This document shows, in pieces, positions 46,301 through 57,560 of a DNA stretch of 64,000 nucleotides; position 1 is the first letter of the stretch; every line of letters begins with the position of its first letter. A program made the translations under genes and the position numbers. The notes below the pieces were generated by a model. That model was not told where the DNA came from, did not search any database, and saw only the letters and a list, made by a program, of their open reading frames with translations. Source of the DNA: Plotosus lineatus (lineage: Eukaryota; Chordata; Actinopteri; Siluriformes; Plotosidae); NCBI GenBank assembly GCA_024760905.1, contig CM045733.1, positions 38,522,501 through 38,586,500 of the forward strand, written 5' to 3'.

Positions 46301-49300
46301 TGCACACCAATACTAAAATTAATTTCTGACTACATCACTGAGCATCACCAGCCTACACACACACGCACAAACACGCGAACACACACACACACACACACAC
46401 ACGTAAAGTTTTCCATAAATGTGCCGAAAGCAAATTAAATCGCTATTCACTCTCACGCTCAGGAGAAGGTTTTTGTTAGTGTGTGTGCGTGTGAATGTAG
46501 GAAACCTAACACACACACACACACACACAGAGAGAGAGAGATGAAGTCATTCCTGGATGTAGAGATGGATTACATAAACTCCACTGGGTAAAGTGTGTGT
46601 GTGTGTGTGGTGCATACTGTGCTCTTTTTGTTTTCCTTTTTCCTTTCCTTTTGAAAGTAACCAACTGAAATGAAACCAGGGTTCAAGAGCTGCAAGTTGA
46701 ATTGTTATGTTACTGTGAGGTATTTTGTTAACTCGCACTTGTTTCTCTTCATTTTCCTCAATCATATTTACAAACAACCAAAAATCAGAAGTTTATTGTT
46801 TCATCACCATGAAATACCATTATTTCAGTGGAACATTCCAGAATATCGAGAGAGAGTCATTAAGGAGCTCATTAGAGTTGTCATTCAGCCCTCATTTTAA
46901 CTAGGCCATCACACAGGGGGACCTGTGTGTGTGCGCACTAGTGTGTGTATGTGTACCCATAATCCCTTTCGGTTTGTACTTCTTTATGATAAAACATTCT
47001 CCCTCCAAAACCACACCGCCTCTAATCACTACAGTGTGCCACTCAGTAGGGCTCTCTCACACACAAACAAACACACACACTGCTGTAAAAGAAAGCAGGT
47101 GTTCTTTAACACAACAAAAGACCTCAACATTAACTTAAACATTTTTAAATACTAGTCCTTCTCAAAAAATTAGCATATTGTGATAAAGTTCTTTATTTTT
47201 AGTAATGTACTGATAAAAATTAAACTTTCATATATTTTAGATTCATTGCACACCAACTGAAATATTTCAGGTCTTTTATTGTTTTAATACTGATGATTTT
47301 GGCATACAGCTCATGAAAACCCAAAATTCCTATCTCAAAAAATTAGCATATTTCATCCAACCAATTAAAAAAAAAAAAAAAAAAAAAAGTGTTTTTAATA
47401 CAAAAAAGTAAACCTTCAAATAATTATGTTCAGTTATGCACTCAATACTTGGTCGGGAATCCTTTTGCAGAAATGACTGCTTCAATGCTGCATGGAATGA
47501 AGGCAATCAATCTGTGGCACTGCTGAGGTGTTATGGAGGCCCAGGATGCTTCGATAGCGGCCTTAAGCTCATCCACAGTGTTGGGTCTGGTGTCTCAACT
47601 TTCTCTTCACAATATCCCACAGATTCTCTATGGGGTTCAGCTCAGGAGAGTTGGCAGGACAATTGAGCACAGTAATACCATGGTCAGTAAACCATTTACC
47701 ATTGAGCAGGTGCCAGGTCATGCTGAAAAATGAAAATCTTCATCTCCATAAAGCTTTTCAGCAGATGGAAGCAGGAAGTGCTCCAAAATCTCCTGATAGC
47801 TAGCTGCATTGACCCTGCCCTTGATCAAACACAGTGGACCAACACCAGCAGTTGACATGGCACCCCAGACCATCACTGACTCTGGGGACTTGACACTGGA
47901 CTTCAGGCATTTTGGCATTTCCTTCTCCCCAGTCTTCCTCCAGACTCCGGCACCTTGATTTCCGAATGACATGCAGAATTTGCTTTCATCCGAAAAAAGT
48001 ACTTTGGACCACTGAGCAACAGTCCAGTGCTGCTTCTCTGTAGCCCAGGTCAGGCTCTTCTGCCGCTGTTTCTGGTTCAAAAGTGGCTTGACCTGGGGAA
48101 TGCAGCACCTGTAGCCCAGTCCACTGCTTCCTCAGGTCCCCCAAGGTCTGGAATCGACCCTTCTCCACAATCTTCCTCAGGGTCCGGTCACCTCTTCTGG
48201 TTGTGCAGCGTTTTCTGCCACACTTTTTCCTTCCCACAGACGTCCCACTGAGGTGGCTTGATACAGCACTCTGGGAACAGCCTATTCGCTCAGAGATTTC
48301 TTTCTGTCTTACCCTCTTGCTTGAGGGTGTCAATGATGGCCTTCTGGACAGCAGTCAGGTCAGCAGTCTTACCCATGATTGCGGTTTTGAGTAATGAACC
48401 AGGCTGGGAGTTTTTAAAAGCCTCAGGAATCTTTTGCAGGTGTTTAGAGTTGATTTGTTGATTCCGATGATTAGGTTAATAGCTCGTTTAGACTACCTTT
48501 TCATCATATGCTAATTTTTTTAAGATAGGAATTTTGGGTTTTCATGAGCTGTATGCCAAAATCATCAGTATTAAAACAATAAAATACCTGAAATATTTCA
48601 GTTGATGTGCAATGAATCTAAAATATATGAAAGTTTAATTTTTCTCAGTACATTACAGAAAATAATGAACTTTATCACAATATGCTAATTTTTTTTTAGA
48701 AGGATTAGTACATGTATTACAATAAAGTGAAAAAGTCAGTGCATCCCATGGAAAGTGTACATACACACTTGTCCTCAGAAGCTAGTACTGCCTATTCTGA
48801 TCTTTTCAAATCTCCACAGCATTTCCGTGAAATTCTTCCCCGTTCACATGTGTACTCAGACTGTGGACAAATGACTCTCTCTTTGAGGCATCTATCCAGA
48901 GCACATTACTCAAAAAGTCCTGGTCTTGGTCTGTATGCTCATTTGATAAATTGGGCTGTTCTAATATTCTGCTTGGACAGAAAAGACCTTTTCCTGATAC
49001 GCCTCCCATGCAGGTCACATCGGTTTGATTGTTTTATGATTACAGACATGTGCACTTTTACATTAACAGTTGTGAGCGGACCTGTGAAGAACTTTTAGAA
49101 ACCTTGGAGATTCTTTTCACATTTTTCACAACAGCTTCTGGCTAAATTTGCTGAAGTGCTCAGTCTCAGATAAATCTGTACTTGTCTGAAATCTACACAA
49201 CTTATAGAACATTTTACTTAAATAATTTAGGGATCTCTATAAATCTCTTAAAAGGCACACATACACAGCTCACGTTATATAGTTTATATTTTATAATTAT

Positions 49301-49323
49301 ATTTTTTTTATTATATATATTTT

Positions 49324-49368
<45 letters not shown>

Positions 49369-52300
49369 AACACATAAAAGTTAAGGATATTTGGAAATTT
49401 TCTAGATATTTTTTCGGTTTTGTGAATTGGCCTTAATTTCAGTTTTTTATTGACAAATATCCTTAACTTTTTTTTGTGTAGTGTATATATTACACACACA
49501 CACACACACAGGGATCCCTCGCTACTTTGCGCTTCAGTTTATGCGGCTTCAGTGCGTCGCGTTTTTTTTTTTTTAAATATTCATCTAATTAAAAAATAAG
49601 GAAAAAGTTAAGGAAAATGCCACAAAACAAGGCCAATCATGCAAATAAAAAAAAACCCAAACAAACAAAAAACAACCCAAAACTTACATTTTTATGTGAG
49701 GTGAAGGTTGTTGGAGTAAGAGTAGAAGATGCAGAGGATAGGGTGAGATGGAGGCAGATCATTTGCTGTGGCGACCCCTGAAGGGAACAGCCAAAAGAAG
49801 AAGAGTTCGCATCTGTGTGTGTGTGTATTTATATCTTGTGCATTATTTTTGAATGTTTAATTGTTATTATAAGCATTTATAGCTATGAATATGTATTTAT
49901 TGATATTATATACACATATGGGCGGCACGGTGGCGTAGCGGTTAGCATGTCCGCCTCACAGCAAGAAGACCTGGGTTCGATTCCGAGCCTGGGTATTTCT
50001 GTGTGGAGCTTGCATGTTCTCGTTGTGCTTGTCTGGGTTTCCTCCAGGTTCTCTGGTTTCCTCCCACAGGCCAAAAGCATGCACAATAAGTTAATTGGCT
50101 GTTACAAATCATCCTGAGGATTGAGTTTGAATGTTTGGGTGAGTGTTGGCCCTGCGATGGCCTGTGAGCTGTCCATGGTGGCCCTTGTCCGGAATGGGCC
50201 GAGATGGGTGCCTGTCTCCCCCGACGCTAATCAGGATTAAGCGGTTCTGAAAATGAATGAATGAATATACTGTATGTATGAATGACTTGGGAGCATTGCA
50301 ATCTGATTAGTCCACCATAGAGGATTTAAAAACACTATTCTGAGTGGTCAATACTTGAAATTAATGCTTTAAAATAAAAATTAAAAATTAACCATAAAAG
50401 TGTTGTTTTATTTTTATTGAGTTTGTGACGTACATACTAAAACTTTTTACTAAAGAAAGAAGGCTTTTCTCACAGGATATAAAACAGTCTTGGCCAACCT
50501 TTCAGATCAGACAGGATACACAGTAGAGTCAGTATCATAAGTACAGGGAGAACAAAACGGGAATTTTTGAAGAGCGTATTGGCAGACATGCGCAAGTGGC
50601 ATCACTGCGAGATAGTGACCTTGAGCAAGTAAACACTCTGCCATTTTAGTAACCATGGATCAGTGGAATGGGCAACAGCCATAAAAATATTTTATAAAAA
50701 CAGTGATTGTTTGACAGCGGCACAGAGGGAGTTCCGACGATTTTACAACTTCGGACGTCATAGTGCTGTTCCATCAAAACACGTGATAAAATGTTGGATT
50801 AATAGCTTTGAAGAGACTGGATCAGCCCGAAAGAAGAAACCAACAGGACGACCAACACATCACACACTGCACAGCAATCACTGTACGCTGTGCGAGAATT
50901 GTTCGGTAACCGTGTGATCCCAAGATTTGGTCACATTCCCTGGCCTCCTAGATCACCAGATTTGTCCGTTCGTGATTTTTTTTTCTTGTGGGGCTATCTC
51001 AAGAGTAAAGTGTACATGACTTAAAACAGAGAATTCAGGATGAAATGCACAGTATCCCAGCTGAGATGTTGTAGCGGTCAATGAGGAATCTCAACAGCAG
51101 ATTTAAAGAATGCATTTGTACAGGAGGACGCCATCTACAGGAAGTAATTTAAAAAAAAAAAAAAAATTCCATTATTGTTCTTGAATGAAAGGCAGTGGTG
51201 GCCTCGTGGTATAGGTGCTGGATCACTGATCCAAAAGGTTAGGGTTCAAGCCCCACTCACCACAGGTTGTCACTGCCCCCCCCCCAGTGCAGCTAACTGG
51301 GCTATCAAAGGCCGGCCATGTCTCTCACAGTCTACAGTGTGTGGCATGTTAAAGAACCATTGATGACTTTGGACAAGAGGAGCTGCATAGCCTTCAGCGT
51401 GTTTCCACCCTGCAATGGCCTGGCAAGCTGTCCAGGGTGTACTCTGCCCTTGCCCAGAGTCGGCTGGGATAGGCACCAGCCTCCCCGCAACCCTAATTAG
51501 GATTAAGCGGTTACAGAATATTTCTTGAATGGCATGTTTTAAGGTTTCAATTACTATGAATAAAATATTTTTCTTCCAGGGGCAGGGGTGTCTTAGTGGT
51601 ACAGGGAACTGGATCGCTGATCCAAGGGTTGGGGGTTTGAGTCCCACTCTCCACAAGGTTGTCACTGTCTCCCCAGTGCAGCTAACTGGGTTATCAAAGG
51701 CGGGCCATGTCTCTCACTGTCTATGGTGAGAGGTTCATGTAAAAGAACCATTGCTGACCTTCAACAAAAGTAGCTGCAAAGCATTCAGCGTGTTTCTGTC
51801 CCTTGCTAAAGGGTTGCGTCAGGAAGGGCATCCAACGTAAAAACCTATGCCGAGTGAAATGTGCGAATCAGATGATTCGCTGTGGCAACCCCTGAAAAAC
51901 AGGGGGAAAGCCGAAAGGTAAAGAAGAAGAAAATATTTTTCTTCCATCACTCTTGGTTTTATTGGATGGTTAAAAGTTCCTGGTTTTTTGTGTCACCCTA
52001 TACAATATTTGGCCAGGGAGAGTGTGTTGGAAATCCGTCTTCTGTTTTGCTTTGGGTTTTTTAGCCAAATGAAGACACATCACTGAAAAACCATGAACAG
52101 CTGTCCAGTGCAAACTCCAGTTCATTCATTCATTTGTGATGAAATAATGAGGAAACAAACCACACTTGGTTATGAATCTACTTATCAATGAAATTGGGAA
52201 AAGTGTATAAACAGCTGTAATCTGCAAACAGTTAATGTGATATTTTAGTTAAGAACATCAAGGTCAACACTTCTATCATTTTATGAAGTTTCATTTCTGA

Positions 52301-54229
52301 CTGGCTGTGATCGAGTACCAAGACAAAATAACTACTGCCCTAATGCTGATATACTTTTTACTGCATTTTATAAAAGCACTGTAAAGTATTGGTGCATGTG
52401 TACTGTTTATTTAAGTGTTATATTATGATCAGTGAAATGTGAATTGGAATCTGATAATGATTTTTTTAAATAATTGCTAGAATTGTTTTCCTTTTAAACC
52501 CAATCATTCTTATTCTAATGAACTGAGTATTTGTCTGTATTTGTGAGATTACAAAATTCAGTCCTGATTATTTTTTTCACAAATTTAATGCACCATGGAT
52601 CTACACATCCAGCTCATTATCACAATATCTTTATAGTTCAATACAAAACATCCAAACAGTTTAGAAAGAGGTTTGGGGAAATGGAGTCGTGTATAAACAC
52701 AGAATTTTCTAGAAGTAATGTGTCAGAGAGTCTGTCTAAACAGCACCACTCACACACATTCCTGCTACACATTTGTGCACTACTGCTAATGACAATAATA
52801 CACACACACACACACAAGATTAAGAGATTAAATTAGATTAGCCTGAGTAAAATCATAGACAAATACATTTTATTTCACTTCTAACTAATGTACAAAATAG
52901 ACTCTTGGTGCAAATTATAGAAAAGGGTTCAGGAGTTTTTCCTCCACTTTTCATAAAAATGAAAAGACAGGAAAAATGTCACTGCTATAAAATAATAATA
53001 AGTAAAAATGTACTAGCCCCATTCAGTTTCACTTAAAAGTGAGGAAAGATTAAATCCTGGTTATTTAGAAAATAAAATGTATCGTGATATTAAAATACTG
53101 ACATATCACAATCATATCATCCCATATTTATATCGCAGATATAATGGTACGGTCCATTGTAGGGGTATCCTAAACGCATGTGATTTAACTGCGGTTTTTT
53201 TATAACAATATTTTAGTCAAATTATTAACAGTGCATCTCACCACTGCTTTTAATCGCTCTGAAATGTTCTCACAGGTATCGACCTTATTTAAAGACAAGG
53301 CGTGTGTACTTTTTAGAACCGAAAAGCACACGCAGATCGAACCGATGGTGTGATCAGACTCCAGAGTTCTATTGATTTCTCCTCATAGTGTTTTCGTTAA
53401 ATCTCAAACCGCATCCTACCGTACTATGTAGTAAGTAAAAAAAGTATGCTTGCTAAGTGTTAGTATCACGTACTATAATAGCATACGAGTAACTAGCATT
53501 ACTAGCTTTGCTGTTCAGGCGCCGGAGGCCCGGAAAGAATCCCCGCGCTCACGTGATCCTCTTACCCTCTAGCGTCACCTCCTTCCCGGCCTTCTTCAGC
53601 GCCTGTACCGCCTGGTCGTGTGTGGCTTCCAGGAGATCGTTCCCGTTCACAGACAATATTGCATCTCCGACCCGCAGAGCCTGGCTCTGATCCGCCGCCA
53701 ATCCGGGGAAAATCTTCGAAATAAGGATCGGCATCCTGTTCTCCCGACCTCCTTTAATGCTGATTCCCAAACCGCCGGATTCCTGTTTGATCACCCGAAC
53801 TTTCCGAACTGGTTCCGAAGATGATGAAGCGGTATCACCGGGTCTAGAACCAAATCCTGTCCCGGGACTCCCATGGTTCGAAGTGGGACTTACGAACTCA
53901 GAAGAGCCGGCTCCGTTATCGCGGATTAATTTGCCGTATTGGTGGATGTTGTGTTCTCCGGATGCTCCGTTACTTCCGCCCGGTTTGAAATGGTTCTGTT
54001 CCCCGGAAGAGTTTGGGCTATGCGCGTGATTCTGGTTACCCGAGTCGGTTCCGTTAGCCACGGCGGTTCGTGTCCTGGATGCAGGGCTGGAACACTCGGT
54101 TCCGCTTGGTTCTCCTTCGGCCGTCAAAGTCAAAGTTTCGCGCGTGAGTTCCGCGGTGACGCGAACCCAGCGGTCCCGCAGCAGCAGGTCTAGTTGTCCG
54201 TTTCGGTCCGCTCGAGTCCAGATCGCCAT
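38641..54229 (-). CDS. sntb2: Beta-2-syntrophin
   Basis: Seven exons on the - strand: 53566-54229, 40538-40712, 40116-40317, 39839-39981, 39550-39746, 39263-39456 and 38641-38733. Total 1668 nt, 555 aa (human SNTB2 540); all phases agree. Exon 1 starts [20 protein letters not shown], the first half of a split PH domain, then a long low-complexity linker (residues about 38-140), then the PDZ domain at about 141-222 with the ligand loop [19 protein letters not shown]. Exon 2 ([20 protein letters not shown]) completes the split PH; exons 3-5 form the second PH; the syntrophin-unique end is [11 protein letters not shown] then [20 protein letters not shown]. Syntrophins bind dystrophin family proteins and recruit channels and kinases at the membrane. 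The B2 assignment rests on the [10 protein letters not shown] motif, length and the neighbour vps4a. Intron 1 is 12.9 kb and packed with transposons. Confidence 0.93.
38795..39119 (-). repeat. SINE family A, RTE-tailed subtype, in sntb2 intron 6
   Basis: The reverse strand carries a tRNA-like head (GGGGGCAGTGGTGGTCTAGT), the conserved middle, CTGTCCCTTGCTAAAGGGTT, AGGAAGGGCATCCGACATAA and then GCTGTGGCGAACCCTGAA, the RTE-type 3' end. Complete head to tail. Confidence 0.85.
40318..40368. repeat. CA microsatellite at sntb2 exon 3 acceptor
   Basis: Roughly 48 bases of CA repeat directly abut the acceptor of exon 3. A second tract at 40082-40110 abuts its donor, so this exon is bracketed by TG repeats on the sense strand. 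Confidence 0.9.
41864..45590. mobile_element. Inverted LTR-like pair (palindrome) interrupted by RTE
   Basis: After the RTE is removed, about 615 bp remain as an imperfect palindrome running TGTTATGGTCT to AGACCATAACA, with the centre near 45285. Each arm (about 295 bp) has a TATAAA-like box (CTATAAAG) and an AATAAA signal near the centre. The unit is flanked by CACTA at 41859-41863 and 45591-45595. TG...CA ends, a 5-bp duplication, a TATA box and a poly(A) signal all suit a retroviral or Ty3-type LTR, here joined tail to tail. No internal genes are present. Confidence 0.65.
41880..44991 (+). mobile_element. RTE-clade LINE copy G, full length
   Basis: About 3.1 kb with an exact 17-bp target duplication ATGTTATGGTCTGTATT at 41863-41879 and 44992-45008. 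The start AATGCAGCC is the same as copy C, so this is probably the true 5' end. Domains in order: endonuclease ([49 protein letters not shown] with T for A), linker with [17 protein letters not shown] ([60 protein letters not shown]), and the C-terminal RPRGRPK region. Frame breaks include a poly(A) run at 43489-43503 and a stop near 43686. Inactive, but the most complete copy. Confidence 0.96.
46260..47150. other. sntb2 intron 1 sequence, no gene seen
   Basis: CA tracts at 46380-46401 and 46510-46530 and TG at 46592-46608. No repeat family or ORF recognised. Confidence 0.5.
47152..48708 (-). mobile_element. Tc1-like transposon, nearly whole (second family)
   Basis: Inverted ends CTAGTCCTTCTCAAAAAATT (47152) and its complement (ending 48708) with TA on both sides. 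The transposase on the - strand begins near 48375 and contains [20 protein letters not shown] (helix-turn-helix linker), then [17 protein letters not shown] (first and second DDE region), [20 protein letters not shown] and [15 protein letters not shown]. Frameshifts occur near 48060 and 47718, and the last catalytic block is scrambled near 47610-47710. A 23-base A run lies near the left terminus. Confidence 0.92.
48709..49320. other. Unassigned intronic sequence
   Basis: An open stretch at 48712-49098 (128 aa) reads [20 protein letters not shown] at its start and resembles no family I know. Its base composition is like the surroundings. Probably an unrecognised repeat and not a gene. Confidence 0.35.
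49331..49372. repeat. (TA)n(CA)n microsatellite
   Basis: Compound tract of TA repeats followed by CA repeats. A further CA tract at 49493-49510 leads into the next element. Confidence 0.9.
49511..49700. mobile_element. Fragment of the 'CAGGGATCCCT' TIR element
   Basis: Starts CAGGGATCCCTCGCTACTTT and continues GCGCTTCAGTTTATGCGGC. The inner ACAAGGCCAAT parallels 25340-25350 in reverse. It ends where RTE fragment H begins. Confidence 0.65.
49703..49805 (+). mobile_element. RTE-clade LINE fragment H, 3' end only
   Basis: About 100 bp matching the last coding codons and 3' end: GTTGGAGTAAGAGTAGAAGA, then GCTGTGGCGACCCCTGAAGG and a GAA tail. It is a heavily 5'-truncated insertion in the adjoining TIR element. 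Confidence 0.9.
49919..50268 (+). repeat. DANA/mermaid-like SINE, complete
   Basis: The head GGGCGGCACGGTGGCGTAGC with CCTGGGTTCGATTCC (B box) is followed by TCTGTGTGGAGCTTGCATGT, CTCCAGGTTCTCTGGTTTCC, the GAGCTGTCC core and a (GAAT)n tail. The layout is that of the zebrafish DANA/mermaid SINE. Its 3' third is shared with SINE family A. Confidence 0.88.
50655..51150 (+). mobile_element. Mariner-like element, internally deleted
   Basis: Encodes MDQ at 50655 and then HTH-type motifs: [40 protein letters not shown] and KKPTGRPT. It jumps directly to the end of a transposase: [20 protein letters not shown] then [10 protein letters not shown]. The central catalytic part is missing. Ends not determined. 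Confidence 0.75.
51190..51520 (+). repeat. SINE family A, complete (non-RTE tail)
   Basis: Head GGCAGTGGTGGCCTCGTGGT, C run at 51276-51285, conserved middle, GAGCTGTCCAGGG-type core (here CAAGCTGTCCAGGG), end CTAATTAGGATTAAGCGGTT. It is followed 60 bp later by an RTE-tailed sibling in the same orientation, so both subtypes can be compared side by side. Confidence 0.85.
51578..51930 (+). repeat. SINE family A, RTE-tailed subtype, complete
   Basis: Head with AGTGGTACAGGGAACTGG and a TTTGAGTCCCACTC B-box region, conserved GTAAAAGAACCATTGC, then TTTCTGTCCCTTGCTAAAGG, GTCAGGAAGGGCATCC, GATTCGCTGTGGCAACCCCT and a GAA-rich tail. The last two blocks occur in RTE copies C and G, one at the 5' end and one at the 3' end. 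Confidence 0.88.
51931..53565. other. sntb2 intron 1, left of exon 1; no gene seen
   Basis: AT-rich with a small CA tract at 52799-52816. No repeat family recognised. GC content rises sharply at about 53515 on entering exon 1. Confidence 0.5.
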
Positions 54230-54718
54230 GTCCGGGTCAAAACTTTTTCAAACTCATAATAATAAAAATAAAAGTTTTTATACACTTTGGTTTTTCCCGT
54301 AGTGCGCACCAAGTGCACTTCAACATGACACTCCCACTTAGTGCGAGAGAGGGAGATGAACCCACGCCCCTTTTCGATCTGCCTCACACTGATTGGTTTG
54401 AGCTGCCTCCTGTCTATCATCGTCATACTTGTATCAATTATTTCCAAATAGCTTGAAATTATCATCAATCATAATAATATCGATAATGATAGTATCACTA
54501 TTAATATTAATAAAAATAATGATGATAGTACTCCAACCAATAATGAAGTCACAATAATAAACAATCACAAGTGCTTTGAAAACGTTAATCAAAAACCAGT
54601 ACTGTTCATATTATTGTTCTACAGAGTTCCTGATTGTTTAAATGTAATGTAATAAACATTACAGTAAGAGTAGGAATATTTTTAATTTTTTTATTTTAAT
54701 TTTACTATATGGTACAAA
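54230..54718. other. sntb2 5' UTR and promoter region
   Basis: Directly upstream of the sntb2 ATG on the - strand. No TATA box is evident. An AT-rich simple sequence of TAATAA type runs 54440-54530. The start site cannot be set. Confidence 0.4.
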
Positions 54719-55002
54719 GGGTGGCCCAGTGGTAAGATGCTGTATTACCCATCCTAAAGTTAGGGTTTCAAGCCCCACTGTCAACGGTGTCACTGCTGTT
54801 CCCCCAGTGCAGCCGACTGGCTGCCATGTCTCTCACTTTCTACGGTGAGAGGCATGTAAAAGAACCATTGCTGACTTTTGTCAAGAGTAGCTGCCGAGCT
54901 GTCAGCATGTTTCTGCCCTGCAATGGCTTGGCAAGCAGGCCACAGTGTACTCTGCCCACTCCCAGAGTCGGTTGAGAAGGGCACCAGCCTCCCTGCGATC
55001 CA
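54719..55002 (+). repeat. SINE family A copy
   Basis: Diverged head (GGTGGCCCAGTGGTAAGATG), the conserved middle GTAAAAGAACCATTGC, and a core ending near CACCAGCCTCCCTGCGATCC, where it runs straight into an RTE fragment at 55003. Confidence 0.8.
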
Positions 55003-55478
55003 CTTTTCCCTTCATTCTTGCTGATACCTTCCTATCACACATCACACCGGACACTTTTCTCCAACCATTCCAACCTGCCTGCACACGCTTCTTCACCTCT
55101 TTTCCACACTCTCCATTGCTCTGGATTGTTGAGCCTAAGTACTTAAAATCCTCCACCTTCCCTATCTCTGCTCCCTGTAACATCACCGTTCCTCCTGGGT
55201 CCTTCTCATTCACACACATGTATTCTGTCTTACTGAGGCTAACCTTCATTCCTCTCCTTTCCAGGGCATACCTCCACTTGTTCTCTGCTCTCACTACAGA
55301 TCACAATGTCATCTGCAAACATCATAGTCCATGGAGATTCTTGTTTAACCTCGTGTGTCAGCCTGTCCATCACCATTGCAAACAAGAAGGGGCTCAGAGC
55401 TGATCCTTGATGCAGTCCCAACTACACCTTGAATTCTTCGGTCATGCCAACAGCACACCTCACCATTGTCATCTCACC
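55003..55478 (-). mobile_element. RTE-clade LINE fragment I
   Basis: On the - strand: GMTEEFKV, then [30 protein letters not shown], a deletion after SESREQVE, then [39 protein letters not shown] and VSARMKGKV. It is truncated at both ends, the 3' side by the SINE boundary. It is a mosaic: SKTEY of one subtype with NEKDPGG of the other. Confidence 0.92.
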
Positions 55479-56924
55479 AATTTCCTTCGGCAGTACAAAG
55501 ACCTGTACATTAGTTAAATTGGTTACTCTAAAACCCTCCCAGTTGAGAATGTGTTTGTGCATGGGTCTGGGTTTATGTTTGTTCTGTAATAGACTGGTGA
55601 CCTGTGCACCTGTACAGGGTATAAACCTGACTCTCACTTGAAGTGAACAGATTGGTTCTACTTACAACTGACAAATAAAAGCTATAAATAAAGGTTGGAT
55701 GGCTGGTCAGATGGATTATATAAACCACAAAAAATGAAAAAGGAGTAAATAAAAAAACTGGTTATTGTTGTTGTGAGTCACCCATTTGCTCACTAGCGGT
55801 CAGGTACTGACAAATCTTGAATAAGCCCCATTATTGATGTTAATACTTTGTATATGACTTAAGGTTAAAGATCTGCACTTGTTTATAATATCAATCTTTT
55901 AGACATCAATGAAACATTCACCCTGCCTGCAATGGACCTCTCGTTTTTGTCAATAGATTTTTTAAATTAAGTTTAATAACATCACAGTTGATCTGATGTA
56001 ATTATTATAAACAGTTTGTCATAATTATTTACTAAATTTCAACTAAGCATGTTGGCTAGTTAGTAATAGCCAAAACACAGGAATTTATTTATATATCAGT
56101 TAATTTACAAAATCCAAGTTAGTAGCTAGCATGCTAGTGTTAAGATAAATCTAGGATAATAAATCTGTCACTTCCCATGTACAGCTGTCTGCTCTGGAGT
56201 AGAGCCCCTTTTTGAAATAGGTTTCATCTATTCAACCCAAGTGCTTTAAAAACCACAAGACACTTCACACCTAACATCTCAAAGAAATACAGGATATATT
56301 TTGCAAAATTCTTTCTTTCATTTTCTGTAGCTGCTTAATCCTAATTATGGTTGCGGGGAGGCTGGTGCTCATCCCAGCCAACTCCGGTCGAGGGCAGAGT
56401 ACACCCTGGTCTATTCTGCAAAGTTCTGGTTGTATTCAGTATTTTGAATAAGTTCAGGTATTATTGAGTAGTGTACATCAATTTAACATTTCTGCTTCTA
56501 GGTGTGAATTCTTACCGCAGACTTTTCATTCTAAATTTTGTTTTAGTCTGCACTTTTCTTACTTCTGCGATGTTAAAGTTTAAGTAAACCAAGAACATAA
56601 TCGCAATAGCAAGTACTCCAACTACACATAACATATCACAATGAAATGAAAACTAAAACATAAATACAAACATTTATGAGTTCCAAACCCAAGGGTGGTG
56701 TAAATCTGGTGCTCTCTTTACACAGCTGGGTTACAGAGTACATGTGTAACCTCTGTTTCACCCCTCAAACACACACGCACACACACACACACACATGTGC
56801 ACGCGCACATACGCACAGAGACAGACACACAGTTTAGAACTGATTTATTGCAGATATGCAGTCTTTACAAAAAAAAGAGTGAAACACACAAGACCATGAG
56901 TGGAGATTTCAGCTACAGCTGAAT

Positions 56925-56960
<36 letters not shown>

Positions 56961-57212
56961 CGTGGGGGGAGGCATATATTTCCTTATTTGGGCCTGCAAT
57001 ATTCAGCATACTGTAGTGCACGCTACTTGATCTCAAGAACTGATTTCCAAATGCTGCACACGTGGTGGAGAAACAACAGCTGAGGGTTTTTTCATTTATT
57101 TGTCTGAAAATTAAAACAATAACCTAACGTCCTTCCAGGTATTAGATTATTTCACCTCCAGTTTAATGAGCCAAAAAGGGAAACATGTTTTAATAGCACA
57201 GATTTAAAACTA
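55479..57212. other. Intergenic, with a SINE A scrap and CA/TG tracts
   Basis: A reversed SINE A 3' end (CAGGGTGTACTCTGCCCTCG on the - strand) lies at 56325-56410. CA tract at 56771-56793, TG tract at 56927-56957. No gene recognised. Confidence 0.5.
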
Positions 57213-57434
57213 CAGATGCTCCCCGACATACGTTCATCCGTTTTTTCTATTTTACAGGGGGGGTTTTTTCCAAAAAAAAAAAAAAAAAAAGTAAAATTTT
57301 GAGTTCAGACGTACCTACATAGTACGCTGATGTAATGACGCAATGACGCTGCATCCACTGTTTACAAACGACAGACTGAACGTGCCCCTCCTTCTTCCCA
57401 GTTCAGTTATATATACTGTGTGTGTGTGTATGTG

Positions 57435-57488
<54 letters not shown>

Positions 57489-57494
57489 AATATA

Positions 57495-57560
<66 letters not shown>

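Noticed and set aside
48712..49098. 128-aa open frame in sntb2 intron 1
   Set aside because: No recognised motif, no clear splice or promoter context; most likely an unrecognised repeat.
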